This document shows, piece after piece, positions 44,449 to 53,040 of a DNA stretch of 64,000 bases. Under the pieces are notes generated by a model, which saw nothing but the letters and a program-made list of their open reading frames with translations, ran no database searches and was not told the DNA's origin. Source of the DNA: Burkholderia arboris (GTDB lineage: Bacteria > Pseudomonadota > Gammaproteobacteria > Burkholderiales > Burkholderiaceae); assembly GCF_902499125.1 (NCBI RefSeq), contig NZ_CABVPX010000028.1:1-64000 (forward strand), written 5' to 3'. A program made the translations under genes and the position numbers. Position 1 is the stretch's first letter, and each line of letters begins with the position of its first letter.

Positions 44449-44778
44449 ATGCCCTCCGCAAGATTGACAACGACAGATGGATACGAATCCGCGCTGCCTC
44501 CGATGCTCGTTACAGCGACTTGAGCCACGTGACACGCGGGCTCTTGGCGGTCGTGCAAGAGCGCGCAAGGAGCGAGCCGACGCCGGCGGCGGTGATGTGG
44601 CATTCGTCGATCTGGCGGCCGCTCGCGTCGGATGTGCCGGTCGTCGTGCATCCCTGCACCACGACGCGGATAGCAAGACGCGATCCCGGCGTACCTCATG
44701 TAAGTGTTCGTCGCTGTATGATTCGCCTCAGGCTGTGCGTGGATATCCCCGACGCTACACACTGGCGAACGTGAATGC

Positions 44779-44794
44779 GGTACGAAAGCGTACC
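44779..44794 (-). promoter_or_regulatory. GGTACG-N4-CGTACC palindrome (copy d)
   Basis: A perfect 6-4-6 dyad, GGTACG-AAAG-CGTACC. On the minus strand TGTAGC begins 27.5 nt from the centre (44759), identical to the hexamer at copy c. Confidence 0.7.
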
Positions 44795-44882
44795 AAGCAT
44801 GTAAAAACAGACAACCACCCTTCGTAGCGATCGACCCGGGAGCCGCCCGCATACACCTGCTCGCGTGGCGGTGCCGGTTCAC

Positions 44883-44896
44883 GTACGGCATCGTAC
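44883..44896 (+). promoter_or_regulatory. GTACG-N4-CGTAC palindrome (copy e)
   Basis: GTACG-GCAT-CGTAC, ending 136 nt before the CsbD start codon, the same distance as copy f to its gene. Confidence 0.65.
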
Positions 44897-45031
44897 CGAC
44901 TTCCATCACGAATGCGCTCAACCTGTATTCCGGCATCCTGATTGTCGCGCGCCAAAGCACCCGGTACGACGCTTCGATGGTTCAGGATTTCGCACCGGTG
45001 AAACAAGCGATCCATGTCAAGGAACAAGATG

Positions 45032-45208
45032 ATGAACAGGGACCAGATGAGAGGCCGCATCGCGGAAGCGAAGGGCAAACTGAAGGAAATGGTCGGCAGA
45101 ATCATGGGGAATCGATCGACCAGGATGCAGGGCAAGGTCGAACAGGTCGTCGGAAAGACGCAAGCGTCATTCGGTGACGCGAAAGAGCAACTCAGGAAGC
45201 GGTCGTAG
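45032..45208 (+). CDS. CsbD-family stress protein
   Basis: 58 residues: MNRDQMRGRIAEAKGKLKEM then VGRIMGNRSTRMQGKVEQVVG, the standard CsbD pattern of a small, hydrophilic, helical protein induced in general stress. I prefer ATG 45032, with AGGA 8 nt upstream and the family's usual MN-x-DQ start, over ATGs at 45029 and 45014. Palindrome copy e is upstream. Confidence 0.88.
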   Translation: MNRDQMRGRIAEAKGKLKEMVGRIMGNRSTRMQGKVEQVVGKTQASFGDAKEQLRKRS

Positions 45209-45329
45209 GATGCTCACGCGAACGGTTCGGTTCTGTCGCACCGCGCGATCGGGCAACGTGACGCGAATTCACCGGATGTTGACGGCGCGTGCAGGCAACA
45301 TCCGGCACTACCCGCCTCCCGACCGACCT

Positions 45330-45656
45330 TCACGATACCGCAATGCGTCGAGGGTGGTCGCTGTGCACGTCGGCAAGCGGCTTGTGCTGCGCGTCTCCCA
45401 CGCCGGGAAAGAACGCGTCCCGGACACCTTTCGCCGAGGTCGCATCCACTGCAAGCGTCTCCTGGTCGCTCGACTTGGCCGGATCGGAACACAAGCCTCG
45501 CCAGCGCATAAAGGTGAGCATCGGCTTTTCCGTCCATTCGCCGTCGCCGAACTTCGCAAACGCCGTGTCTCCGCTCACCAGTCGAACCTCATACCATCCG
45601 TCGCGCACAGGCGCATATTGGTCCAGCGTAAACCATCGTGTAGATGGGATTTTCAT
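45330..45656 (-). CDS. Hypothetical protein
   Basis: 108 residues beginning MKIPSTRWFTLDQYAPVRDG, then WYEVRLVSGDTAFAKFGDGEW and FMRWRGL. The beta-strand/Trp pattern in the first 60 residues suggests a small folded domain; the rest is low in structure. Start ATG 45654-45656 has GAGG 5 nt upstream. I recognise no family. Confidence 0.6.
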   Translation of the reverse strand: MKIPSTRWFTLDQYAPVRDGWYEVRLVSGDTAFAKFGDGEWTEKPMLTFMRWRGLCSDPAKSSDQETLAVDATSAKGVRDAFFPGVGDAQHKPLADVHSDHPRRIAVS

Positions 45657-45714
45657 CGTTGCCTCATGGGTCCATGGATCGTTGTACAGGACAAACCCGG
45701 TCGACGCGTGCGCG

Positions 45715-45909
45715 CTAATCGGCGCACCGATTCAGCCACAGCCGGCCTGCGGCGGTCATGTTGATCGAACCGCCGGTGCGCGACTCGTATGCAAGCCCGT
45801 GAGTCAACAGTTCATCGGCTATGACGCGTGGAATATCGGCTTGTGAATCGGGAATCCGATCAAGCGATTTGAGGGTCTCGACGACCTCGGGTGAAAGTGG
45901 GATGCACAT
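45715..45909 (-). CDS. Small hypothetical protein
   Basis: 64 residues, MCIPLSPEVVETLKSLDRIPD and onward, predicted helical with a short ending (MTAAGRLWLNRC) that resembles winged-helix pieces. Start ATG 45907-45909 has AGGAGG 5 nt upstream. A partial regulatory half site (GTACG-GTAT-CG) lies at 45963-45973. Function is unknown. Confidence 0.65.
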   Translation of the reverse strand: MCIPLSPEVVETLKSLDRIPDSQADIPRVIADELLTHGLAYESRTGGSINMTAAGRLWLNRCAD

Positions 45910-46172
45910 GGCGGCCTCCTCGGTATTGACTTCATGTTGAACCGAACGACACGCGCGGGTCTGTACGGTATCGACTATTTGGACGCAGGTTTTGCGGCAC
46001 CTCGCTGACGCCCGATGATCAACCTGAATCGACAATATGATTCGGTATCCGATATTTTGTATTGCGCAACCGGTTTCGAACGCGCACACTACAGAGACCT
46101 GCCGGTTCGTTGTCAAGGCATCGGCGCCCTCGAATCCTTCGGCGCCAACGGTTGCTCTGTCAGGAGCACATC

Positions 46173-46445
46173 ATGACCATTCCCACTCTCGAATATCGCG
46201 GCCGTGAACTCCGCGTCTATTCACAAATGCTTTTCCCGCCGTTCGGCGATCCCCACGCCCCCGGTCCGAAACGCTTCGGTTCAATCGTACGCATCGACAC
46301 GATTCCGTCGACCTCGGCAACGGCGCCGCGTTACTCGACCATTTTCGAGCATGGCGCTCCGCAAACGGCGGCGCTCGCCCTCGATCTGGCGATGCAATTC
46401 GGCAAGGACATCGTCGACGGCAGAATCGCCCCTACGGCGATCTGA
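46173..46445 (+). CDS. Hypothetical protein
   Basis: 90 residues starting MTIPTLEYRGRELRVYSQML, with a C-terminal helix (TAALALDLAMQFGKDIVDG). ATG 46173 follows AGGAG (46162-46166). I recognise no domain. It is 67 nt upstream of another small gene with an equally good ribosome binding site, so the two are likely an operon. Confidence 0.7.
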   Translation: MTIPTLEYRGRELRVYSQMLFPPFGDPHAPGPKRFGSIVRIDTIPSTSATAPRYSTIFEHGAPQTAALALDLAMQFGKDIVDGRIAPTAI

Positions 46446-46512
46446 TCCATCCGCCGCATCGGACTCGATGCGGCGTCTCGCGACGCGAGCACATCTCACT
46501 CAGGAGCGATCC

Positions 46513-46692
46513 ATGAAATATTACTCAAGCACCTCGATCGACCGGCGCGATGACGCAACCCGGCAAAAACAGCGGGACGATCTCGCGCGTGCCGACGTCG
46601 AACGCGCCGAAAAGCGCATCCGTCAGGATGCCGGCATCAACTCCAATGCGAGCAAGTGGCGTTATTTGCGCCCCGACAATCGGGCGAGATGA
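46513..46692 (+). CDS. Small charged hypothetical protein
   Basis: 59 residues, highly charged and helical (RRDDATRQKQRDDLARADVE, then RAEKRIRQDAG). ATG 46513 follows AGGAG (46502-46506). No family is recognised; the composition suggests a coiled coil or nucleic-acid-associated peptide. Confidence 0.65.
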   Translation: MKYYSSTSIDRRDDATRQKQRDDLARADVERAEKRIRQDAGINSNASKWRYLRPDNRAR

Positions 46693-46756
46693 GCGACGGA
46701 TGCGCCACGCGCCGTGGCACACCGGTCCCGCACCGCAGGTCGCGGGCGGGCCGGGA

Positions 46757-47938
46757 TCACGCATACCGGCGCAGGTGTATCGAGAATTCGGCGATCGCGT
46801 CGATGCCGCTCTGCTCCGCGCAGCGGCACCAATCCTGTAACTGAGCCAGCAATTGCTCGTGCGACGCGTGTGGCCACGTCCATAGCTCGAGCAACGCGTC
46901 GTACATATCCGCATACACGCGTATTCGCCGGTTGGCATTGGGGCTCGTCAGCACGCGCAGGTCGGGCTTGTTCCGATGGCCCCAGGCCTGGCGCAGCCAG
47001 CGTTTCATGCCGAGCGCGAACGCGCGTTTGTCGTCTCGACTCATGTCCTCGACGCGGCGCAGTTCCCGCCGGCAGGCGGACTCGAGCGTGCGCGCAAAGG
47101 CGGCCATCACCGCATGCAGGTTGCGGATGACCGCTTGCAGCGTCGCGTCGTCGGCGACTGCCTTGACCGGGAGCAGGCGCGGCTGCGTTGCGACTCGCCG
47201 AACGGTCGCCAGCCGCAATGCCGCCAGCAGGCGGATGTACGCCCAGCCGATATCGAACTCGAACCAGCGATTCGACAGCCTGGCGGACGTCACGTACGCG
47301 TGATGATTGTTGTGCAGCTCTTCGCCGCCGATCAGGATGCCCAGCGGGAAAAGGTTGGTACTCGCATCGGGTGTCGCGAAATTCCGATAGCCGCTGAAAT
47401 GGCCTAAGCCATTGATCACGCCACCGGCCCAGAACGGAATCCATATCATCTGGATCGCCCACGCCGCCACGCCGGGCAACCCGAACAGCCCGACGTCGAT
47501 CACGACCAGCAGCCCGACGCCGAGATTCGGATAGCGGGCATAGACGTGGCGTTCGAGCCAGTCGTCCGGCGTCCCCGATCCGTATCTGCGCGCCGTTTCC
47601 TCGTTCCGCACTTCCGCACGGTACAGTTCCGCGCCGCGCAGCAGCACGGTCGCGAGGCCGCGGGTTCGCGGGCTATGCGGATCGTCCGGGGTCTCGCTCC
47701 GCGCGTGATGCTTGCGATGCACCGCGACCCATTGCGAGGTCAGCATGCCGGTCGTCAACCACAGCCAGAACCGGAAGAAGTGACTGATGCACGGGTGCAG
47801 ATCCAGCGCCCGGTGCGCCTGGCAGCGGTGCAGGTACACGGTCACGCTGATGATGGTGACATGCGTGAGCACGAACACGACCCACGCAAGCTGCAACCAG
47901 GACAGCCTCAGTTCGCCGTTCAGAAGAAATGCCGACAT
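46757..47938 (-). CDS. Acyl-CoA/fatty-acid delta-9-type desaturase
   Basis: 393 residues with the three His boxes of membrane desaturases: HRCQAH, HRKHH and HNNHH. Hydrophobic segments lie at about 10-35, 60-75 and 140-185. The C-terminal 150 residues are a helical extension. Start ATG 47936-47938; in-frame sequence further upstream lacks membrane or His-box features. The diiron enzyme introduces a cis double bond into acyl chains and so adjusts membrane fluidity, which fits the island's envelope theme. Confidence 0.92.
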   Translation of the reverse strand: MSAFLLNGELRLSWLQLAWVVFVLTHVTIISVTVYLHRCQAHRALDLHPCISHFFRFWLWLTTGMLTSQWVAVHRKHHARSETPDDPHSPRTRGLATVLLRGAELYRAEVRNEETARRYGSGTPDDWLERHVYARYPNLGVGLLVVIDVGLFGLPGVAAWAIQMIWIPFWAGGVINGLGHFSGYRNFATPDASTNLFPLGILIGGEELHNNHHAYVTSARLSNRWFEFDIGWAYIRLLAALRLATVRRVATQPRLLPVKAVADDATLQAVIRNLHAVMAAFARTLESACRRELRRVEDMSRDDKRAFALGMKRWLRQAWGHRNKPDLRVLTSPNANRRIRVYADMYDALLELWTWPHASHEQLLAQLQDWCRCAEQSGIDAIAEFSIHLRRYA

Positions 47939-48029
47939 TCCGTTCGCACTCCGCGCCACACTGGTATCCGCGCACGCTTCGCCGTGACGACGCGTGCGCG
48001 TGCCGATTCCCTGCCCTTCGACGAGCCTC

Positions 48030-48248
48030 CTATTTCCCGACCTGATTGCCGACAACCCCTCCGACGGCGGCACCGCCAACGGTGCCCAACGCACTGCCGC
48101 CCGTCAGGACCGCACCGGCGACGCCGCCGACACCCGCCCCGATCACGGTATCCGTTCCGCGGTGGGACATGTCGCCGCAACCCGCCAGTACGATCATCGT
48201 TATGGTGACTATCGCCGTCCCGACCGGCACGGAATGTAGCTTTCTCAT
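48030..48248 (-). CDS. Glycine-zipper lipoprotein (copy 1)
   Basis: 72 residues: lipoprotein signal ending VLAGC (residue 26), then a Gly-zipper (VIGAGVGGVAGAVLTGG, then GTVGGAAVGGVVGNQVG) as in OsmB/SlyB-like outer-membrane lipoproteins. Start ATG 48246-48248 is 6 nt after GAGGAG; the ATG at 48254 abuts it. It is nearly identical to the protein at 53041-53259. A GTCCG-N4-CGTAC site lies 124 nt upstream. Confidence 0.85.
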   Translation of the reverse strand: MRKLHSVPVGTAIVTITMIVLAGCGDMSHRGTDTVIGAGVGGVAGAVLTGGSALGTVGGAAVGGVVGNQVGK

Positions 48249-48673
48249 GATCATCTCCTCGGGTCGCCGCTACGCTGTCCGATCCCGCACGGCGCGCGGA
48301 ACCCCCTGGGCTGACGTCCCGATGAAATTCGAGACGTCGAATCACGATGGGGGGTAAATCGCGCGAAGTCCGTCCGCTAACGTACCGGACTGGATGCCGG
48401 CCGACCGTCTCACGGAAGCGCCGCTTGCACCGCGCCCGGCGCCAAAGCCGGCGTTGACCTGACTTCCTTGTAGTCGACATCGCGCGGCGAACAGCTCCCT
48501 GAGCCTTGCCGATCACGGCCGTCCCTGGCTCGTCAGGAAATCGGGCTTATTTTCAGCTACCGTACCGTCAAGCTGCGAACGACGAGATACGATAGTGAAT
48601 CCCGCTCACTCCCCGCTGCGCTCGAAGCGACCAGACAACGCCATCGCGCCAGATGCGAGCCTAGGAACCACGC
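48249..48673. other. Divergent intergenic region, lipoprotein copy 1 / Crp regulator 2
   Basis: 425 nt with no supportable gene. It carries a variant palindrome (48372-48385) oriented to the lipoprotein, and a CGTAC half site (48561-48565) with GATACG at the -10 position oriented to the regulator. Confidence 0.5.
48372..48385 (-). promoter_or_regulatory. Variant palindrome, GTCCG-N4-CGTAC
   Basis: GTCCG-CTAA-CGTAC. CCCATC begins 27.5 nt from the centre on the minus strand. The same site in the same position precedes lipoprotein copy 2. Confidence 0.55.
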
Positions 48674-49393
48674 ATGCCAGACATCCCCCCCATCACTGAA
48701 AATCACCTGCTTGCCGCACTGCCGGAGAACGAGCTTGCACGCATCATCCCGAACCTGACGATCGTCGACATGCCGCTCGGGAAAGTGCTGTACGAATCGG
48801 GCGGCCAGCTTCATCACGTCTATTTTCCGACCACGACGATCGTGTCGCTGCTGTACGTGATGGAGGATGGCTCGTCTGCGGAAATCGCGATCGTCGGGCA
48901 TGAGGGCATGATCGGCGTGTCGCTGTTCATGGGTGGTGAAACGACGCCGAGTCGCGCCGTCGTGCAAAGCGCTGGGCAGGCCTACCGGCTCGACGCGAGC
49001 GTCCTGAAAGAAGAATTCCGGCGCGGCAACTCGATGCAGCGTCTGTTGTTGCGCTATACGCAGGCGCTCATCACGCAGATGGCGCAGACCGCGGTATGCA
49101 ACCGTCATCACTCGATCGATCAGCAGCTGTGTCGCTGGCTGCTGCTCAGCCTCGACCGTCTGCCATCGAACCAGTTGCGCATGACGCAGGAGCTGATCGC
49201 CAACATGCTGGGCGTGCGCAGGTCGGGCGTGACGGAAGCGGCATTGAAACTGCAGGACGCTGGCCTCATCCGCTACAACTACGGCCATATCGAGGTGCTG
49301 GACCGACCCGGGCTCGAAAAGCGTGTGTGCGAATGCTACAGCGTGGTCAAACGCGAATTCGATCGCCTGCTTCCTGACCTGAAGCGGCTCTAG
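48674..49393 (+). CDS. Crp/Fnr-family regulator 2
   Basis: 239 residues, same length as regulator 1 and differing at about nine positions by eye (for example NLTIVDMP for NLTLIDMP). The effector barrel and the HTH are unchanged, so both should read the same DNA site. ATG 48674 follows AGGAA. It is divergent from glycine-zipper lipoprotein copy 1. The high identity points to a recent duplication or gene conversion. Confidence 0.9.
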   Translation: MPDIPPITENHLLAALPENELARIIPNLTIVDMPLGKVLYESGGQLHHVYFPTTTIVSLLYVMEDGSSAEIAIVGHEGMIGVSLFMGGETTPSRAVVQSAGQAYRLDASVLKEEFRRGNSMQRLLLRYTQALITQMAQTAVCNRHHSIDQQLCRWLLLSLDRLPSNQLRMTQELIANMLGVRRSGVTEAALKLQDAGLIRYNYGHIEVLDRPGLEKRVCECYSVVKREFDRLLPDLKRL

Positions 49394-49424
49394 GAATCCG
49401 TCAGCAACGGCGCTGGCCGACACT

Positions 49425-49438
49425 GCGCGGCATCGTAC
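49425..49438 (+). promoter_or_regulatory. Half-degenerate palindrome, GCGCG-N4-CGTAC
   Basis: It shares the GCAT-CGTACCGACTTC core with copy e. GTCATC begins 27.5 nt after the centre (49459). It is 96 nt upstream of the 67-residue gene. Confidence 0.45.
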
Positions 49439-49533
49439 CGACTTCTTCGTCCGGCCCGGTCATCCTGTATTCGACACGCGTGCGTCGTCGATGCCGATAC
49501 GCCCGCGCAAGGCGAATTCACGGGAGCAGGCAG

Positions 49534-49737
49534 ATGAACGACCGCAAGCAGAAAGACGACGCTGTCGGGCAGCAACGCCGTAAATACGAGCAGGACAATG
49601 CAACGGACGACGGTATGCCCGCCGCGCCCGAAGTGCCGACGCATACGTGCCCGACCGAGCAAGAACGATTGCGGACCGCGAAGCAACGGATCGCCGATTC
49701 GAGAAAGCGCTGGGGTATGGCCTATCCGCCGAATTGA
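49534..49737 (+). CDS. Small hydrophilic hypothetical protein
   Basis: 67 residues (MNDRKQKDDAVGQQRRKYEQ at the start), very hydrophilic and probably disordered with a helical C-terminus. ATG 49534 follows GGGAG with 7-nt spacing. A half regulatory site lies upstream. No family is recognised. Confidence 0.65.
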   Translation: MNDRKQKDDAVGQQRRKYEQDNATDDGMPAAPEVPTHTCPTEQERLRTAKQRIADSRKRWGMAYPPN

Positions 49738-49855
49738 GCACGCACTGTGATCATGATACGGCGTTGCTCCCGACACAGGCGGAGCATGACATTCGCGCTC
49801 CGCGTTGTCGTGCGCGCGTCCCGCAGGCTACGTCGCCGACGTTCCGGCATCGGGC

Positions 49856-50245
49856 CTACTGGCACAGGCGGATCAAGAATTCGGCAATGGCCTTGATCCG
49901 CGCTGTTCCGTTCGGGTCACGATTCCATGCCAGTAGCCCTGCAAACGTCCGGCGAACTTTTGCAGGGCGGCCATCCCGCTTTCCCGAGCCTGTTCGAATC
50001 ATTGCCTCCCAAGCCTTTTTCGCCCAGGCCGGCTTGCGGTAGAACTTTGCCGCGACGCGATACAGATCAATGATGATTTCTGCTTGCGGGCACTGTGCCT
50101 TGATCCCCAGCTCATAGGCCGTAGTCATGTCGATGGTGACCGTTTCGATGCGCGCGGCGATGCCTTCAGGCAACTGTTCGATGCAGGTTCGAAACGTGTC
50201 GCGCGAGCCATCCATCCCCCCCAACCCACAGCACTCACCGGCCAA
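49856..50245 (-). pseudogene. ISL3-family transposase fragment
   Basis: The central part reads FRTCIEQLPEGIAARIETVT and IDMTTAYELGIKAQCPQAEI, then IDLYRVAAKF, matching the catalytic core of ISL3-type transposases (normally about 400 residues). The N-terminal DNA-binding part and the C-terminal part are missing, and the last 60 residues do not match the family. A decayed insertion sequence. Confidence 0.7.
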
Positions 50246-50498
50246 TCGGATCGGCCATTCCCCACGCTTTAACCAATAACTCGCCCAGCAACCCGGCGCC
50301 TGAAGTGCCTAGGGTCGAGTAATTATCTTTCCCGCTCCCTTTAAGGTCAGGCGTCAGATTACGCAATCGCCCTCAAGCCCTCCACGATTTTCCGCGAAGC
50401 ATCTTGATGAAGGGCGGTAAAGTGATCGAGAAAGATTGCCTTTTCAAGTTCGATTGAAGGCGGCATCGTACGGATGCCCAGCCCGCTAGACGCGCCGG

Positions 50499-50816
50499 TC
50501 ACACTAACTTGCGGAAGATGGCGTCGAATTTGTTTCGGGAAAAGCAACGGCCGGAAAGTTCATCCGCGAACCGGTTATCCTGGAACCACTGGATCAAGCA
50601 GTGCCACTGGCGCATCGATTCGACGGCGATCATGCGATAGGGAACCCCGGAGTCATTCCGGACGGCGATCTGCATGCGGGGAAGCGACGCCCACAGGCGG
50701 ACGGTCTCGATCGAAAGCCCCGCCACGATTTCCGCGTCGAACGTCGCGAGGCTCGCGCCGGCGAGGATGCGGCTTTTCGTGGCGACGAGCGGCAGCACGG
50801 CCTGGTCGGGGATCAC
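50499..50816 (-). CDS. Hypothetical protein, coupled to the upstream gene
   Basis: 105 residues if started at the GTG (50814-50816) that overlaps the upstream stop (GTGA). It contains PDQAVLPLVATKSRILAGAS and IAVRNDSGVPYRMIAVESMR. It may be truncated: another frame just beyond its stop (50359-50466) encodes a plausible helical tail, which would fit a frameshift near the 3' end. Function is unknown. Confidence 0.45.
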   Translation of the reverse strand: MIPDQAVLPLVATKSRILAGASLATFDAEIVAGLSIETVRLWASLPRMQIAVRNDSGVPYRMIAVESMRQWHCLIQWFQDNRFADELSGRCFSRNKFDAIFRKLV

Positions 50817-51184
50817 GCCGGCGACATCCGATGGCGATGCGAGCAGACCCTCATCACAAGCCAGTGCCGTTCGTTTACAACGAAAGGCGTGCCCTCGGTC
50901 CAGCACACGATGACGTAACCGTTCGAATGCGCGAGGTATCGCAGGCGTCTGCCGCTACCGCCATCCACGCGATCCCTGCAATCGAATGCTGGCTTCCTGA
51001 CGGTAGTGGGCAAATCGTCGGGATTGAGTCTGTCGTGCACAACGGCAAATGTGCCCTTTTCCAGAATGAGGGCCGCACGCTCGCCATTCGCCCGACAGCG
51101 CTTCAATTCGGCGAGCGCCAGTCCGGCCAGACTCTGCGGACCGAACGTCTGCGCCAGTCGGGCAGCCAGTGCTTCGATATTCAT
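50813..51184 (-). CDS. Hypothetical protein
   Basis: 123 residues starting MNIEALAARLAQTFGPQSLA, with strands such as RAALILEKGTFAVVHDRL and YLAHSNGYVIVCWTEGTPF. Start ATG 51182-51184 has a GGGGAG 7 nt upstream. Its stop overlaps the next gene's GTG. No family is recognised. Confidence 0.6.
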   Translation of the reverse strand: MNIEALAARLAQTFGPQSLAGLALAELKRCRANGERAALILEKGTFAVVHDRLNPDDLPTTVRKPAFDCRDRVDGGSGRRLRYLAHSNGYVIVCWTEGTPFVVNERHWLVMRVCSHRHRMSPA

Positions 51185-51373
51185 GTCGCCGCTCCCCCAG
51201 CAATCGCTTAGCCACCCTTCGATGGATGGCTTAATCATCATCAATCGGTATGCCGATCGATCCGTCTGAGTGCTTGAGCAGTCTAGTATCGTGCGAACAA
51301 TTCTTCTGTCCGCTACCGTGCCCGGGATTTGCCGCCGAGCGCAGCACGCGGCCGCGCGGCGTGGAATAGCCGG

Positions 51374-51715
51374 TCAACAGATTGCGGGCGGTGCAGCCGG
51401 TTCAGGTGGGCTGCCGTCGGGCTCATCAACGAGCATCCGGAGAATTTGCTGCAGTTGCCGCGCGCATCGGCGAGCATCCTCGGGGGCATTTGCATCGATC
51501 GCCTCGAGCAGGCTAACGAATGCAATGAGGAAGGAATCGGAGACGGGCGTCTCACGCGCATGCTCGCGCAGATAAGCGCTATAACTGAAAACGCGCTGGA
51601 TGAATTCGATCTGGTGAGCGGCAAATTCGTCATCGCCCACGGAAGGTGGCACAACGGCGAGAACACTGTCGGACAACGAAGGAGGAAGACGGATGTAAGA
51701 CGGGCGATCACTCAT
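51374..51715 (-). CDS. Hypothetical protein
   Basis: 113 residues (MSDRPSYIRLPPSLSDSVLA at the start), mostly helical, with a conserved-looking stretch FSYSAYLREHARETPVSDSF. It is on the same strand as the next two genes, 189 nt upstream of them. It is divergent from the XRE-Crp fusion regulator, which might control it. No family is recognised. Confidence 0.6.
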   Translation of the reverse strand: MSDRPSYIRLPPSLSDSVLAVVPPSVGDDEFAAHQIEFIQRVFSYSAYLREHARETPVSDSFLIAFVSLLEAIDANAPEDARRCARQLQQILRMLVDEPDGSPPEPAAPPAIC

Positions 51716-51770
51716 GCGGATCTCGTGAAACGCACGAGCGCGGCGTGAATGCCCGAAGCACGGACGCTGT

Positions 51771-51799
51771 TTCACGACGGAAGGCGCCTATGCTATAAG
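51771..51799 (+). promoter_or_regulatory. Sigma-70-type promoter of the XRE-Crp fusion gene
   Basis: TTCACG (-35) and TATAAG (-10, with an extended TGC) are separated by 17 nt. Transcription would start near 51806, about 90 nt before the ATG. Confidence 0.5.
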
Positions 51800-51853
51800 T
51801 GTCTCTAGGATTTGACGTACCAACGCTCATCGTATTCTTTCATCGACCAGGCG

Positions 51854-51877
51854 TGGTGTCAAATCAATTTGACACCA
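51854..51877 (+). promoter_or_regulatory. 24-bp perfect palindrome, likely autoregulatory operator
   Basis: The half site TGGTGTCAAAT is mirrored exactly after 2 nt. It lies 17 nt before the ATG of the fusion regulator, inside the predicted leader. A binding site for its N-terminal XRE-like domain is likely. Confidence 0.65.
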
Positions 51878-51894
51878 AACTTCACTATAGATCG

Positions 51895-52917
51895 ATGCGA
51901 TTTGATTGGAGCAAGCTGTTCGACGAACTGAAGCGCGAGGGGCAGTTCGGCAGCGATGCGCAACTGGCCGACAGCCTGGGGCTTACGCGCGCGCAAATCT
52001 CGGCATGGCGCACCGGCAAAAGCGATCTCGGCATCCTGACCAAGATCAAGATCCTCGATGCACTGGGTCACGACACGTTGCGTACGTCGCTGTCGAGCTT
52101 GCTGCCCGAGAAAAACCGGGAAACACAGGCCGCACAGCATGCAAAGCTTCTTGCGCGCATCGACCGAATCCGATCGGGAGCAGGCGTCGTGCCCGCAGAG
52201 CGGGACGACGCGGCCGACTCGCCCGTAGTAGCGAACAATCTTCTCGGCGAATTGCCCATGGACGAGCGCAAGCGCATCGAGCCCCATCTGTCGTGGGTCG
52301 CGCTGCCGCTCGGGCATGTGGTGTATGAACCGGGCGATCACTTGAGCCACGTCTACCTGCCGACGACTGCGATCATTTCGATGCTGTACGTGATGGAAAA
52401 CGGTTCGTCCGCGGAAATTGCCGTGGTCGGACGCGACGGGCTGCTTGGCGTCGCGCTGTTCATGGGCGGTGAAACGATGCCGAACCGGGCCATCGTCCAG
52501 AGCGCGGGCGAAGCGTTCCGCCTGAGCGGACAGATCGTGAAAGAGGAATTCGCGCGCGGCGGCGCATTGCAGCGCGTGTTTCTGCGCTACACGCAGGCGC
52601 TCATCACCCAGATGGCGCAGACGGCCGTGTGCAATCGCCATCACTCGATCGCGCAGCAATTCTGCCGTTGGCTGCTGCTGAGCCTCGACCGGCTGGATTC
52701 GCGCAACGTGCGGATGACGCAGGAACTGATTGCCGACATGCTCGGCGTGCGCAGAGCCAGCGTGACGGAAACCGCAAAACGGCTTCAGGAAGAAGGCATC
52801 ATCCGTTATTCGCGCGGATTGATTGAAGTCGTCGATCGCAGCGCCCTCGAGCGGCGCGTGTGCGAATGCTACATGGTAGTCAAGAAGGAAAGCGACCGGC
52901 TGCTGTCGCAAAAGTAG
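51895..52917 (+). CDS. XRE-type HTH fused to a Crp/Fnr-family regulator
   Basis: 340 residues from ATG 51895. The N-terminal ~75 residues form a Cro/XRE-like HTH (QLADSLGLTRAQISAWRTGK, then ILTKIKILDALG). A linker (about 80-120) leads to a full Crp/Fnr protein: effector barrel about 125-235 and C-terminal HTH (MTQELIADMLGVRRASVTET). The Crp part is clearly homologous to regulators 1 and 2, including AVCNRHHSI and RVCECY. Two DNA-binding domains in one chain is an unusual architecture for this family. The in-frame sequence upstream of 51895 overlaps the palindrome and promoter and is not coding. Lipoprotein copy 2 follows, convergent. Confidence 0.9.
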   Translation: MRFDWSKLFDELKREGQFGSDAQLADSLGLTRAQISAWRTGKSDLGILTKIKILDALGHDTLRTSLSSLLPEKNRETQAAQHAKLLARIDRIRSGAGVVPAERDDAADSPVVANNLLGELPMDERKRIEPHLSWVALPLGHVVYEPGDHLSHVYLPTTAIISMLYVMENGSSAEIAVVGRDGLLGVALFMGGETMPNRAIVQSAGEAFRLSGQIVKEEFARGGALQRVFLRYTQALITQMAQTAVCNRHHSIAQQFCRWLLLSLDRLDSRNVRMTQELIADMLGVRRASVTETAKRLQEEGIIRYSRGLIEVVDRSALERRVCECYMVVKKESDRLLSQK

Positions 52918-53040
52918 GTACTGCCTGGGCTGCGTCCCGCCATCGACATGACACGGATGCCTGCCGAACACGTTTCTCAGCCAGTCGATGTCCATGCTGT
53001 CCCAATTGCCCATGTACCGGGTCTTCCGAACACGCCCGAT

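Larger units (their letters stand above)
44449..45031. other. Regulatory spacer with two palindromes
   Basis: 583 nt without a supportable gene. It contains palindrome copies d (44779-44794) and e (44883-44896), the only pair so close together, probably serving the divergent DUF3096 and CsbD genes. Confidence 0.55.

Noticed and set aside
49856..50245. Intact small transposase gene
   Set aside because: Only the ISL3 core is present and the last 60 residues do not fit, so it is recorded as a pseudogene.
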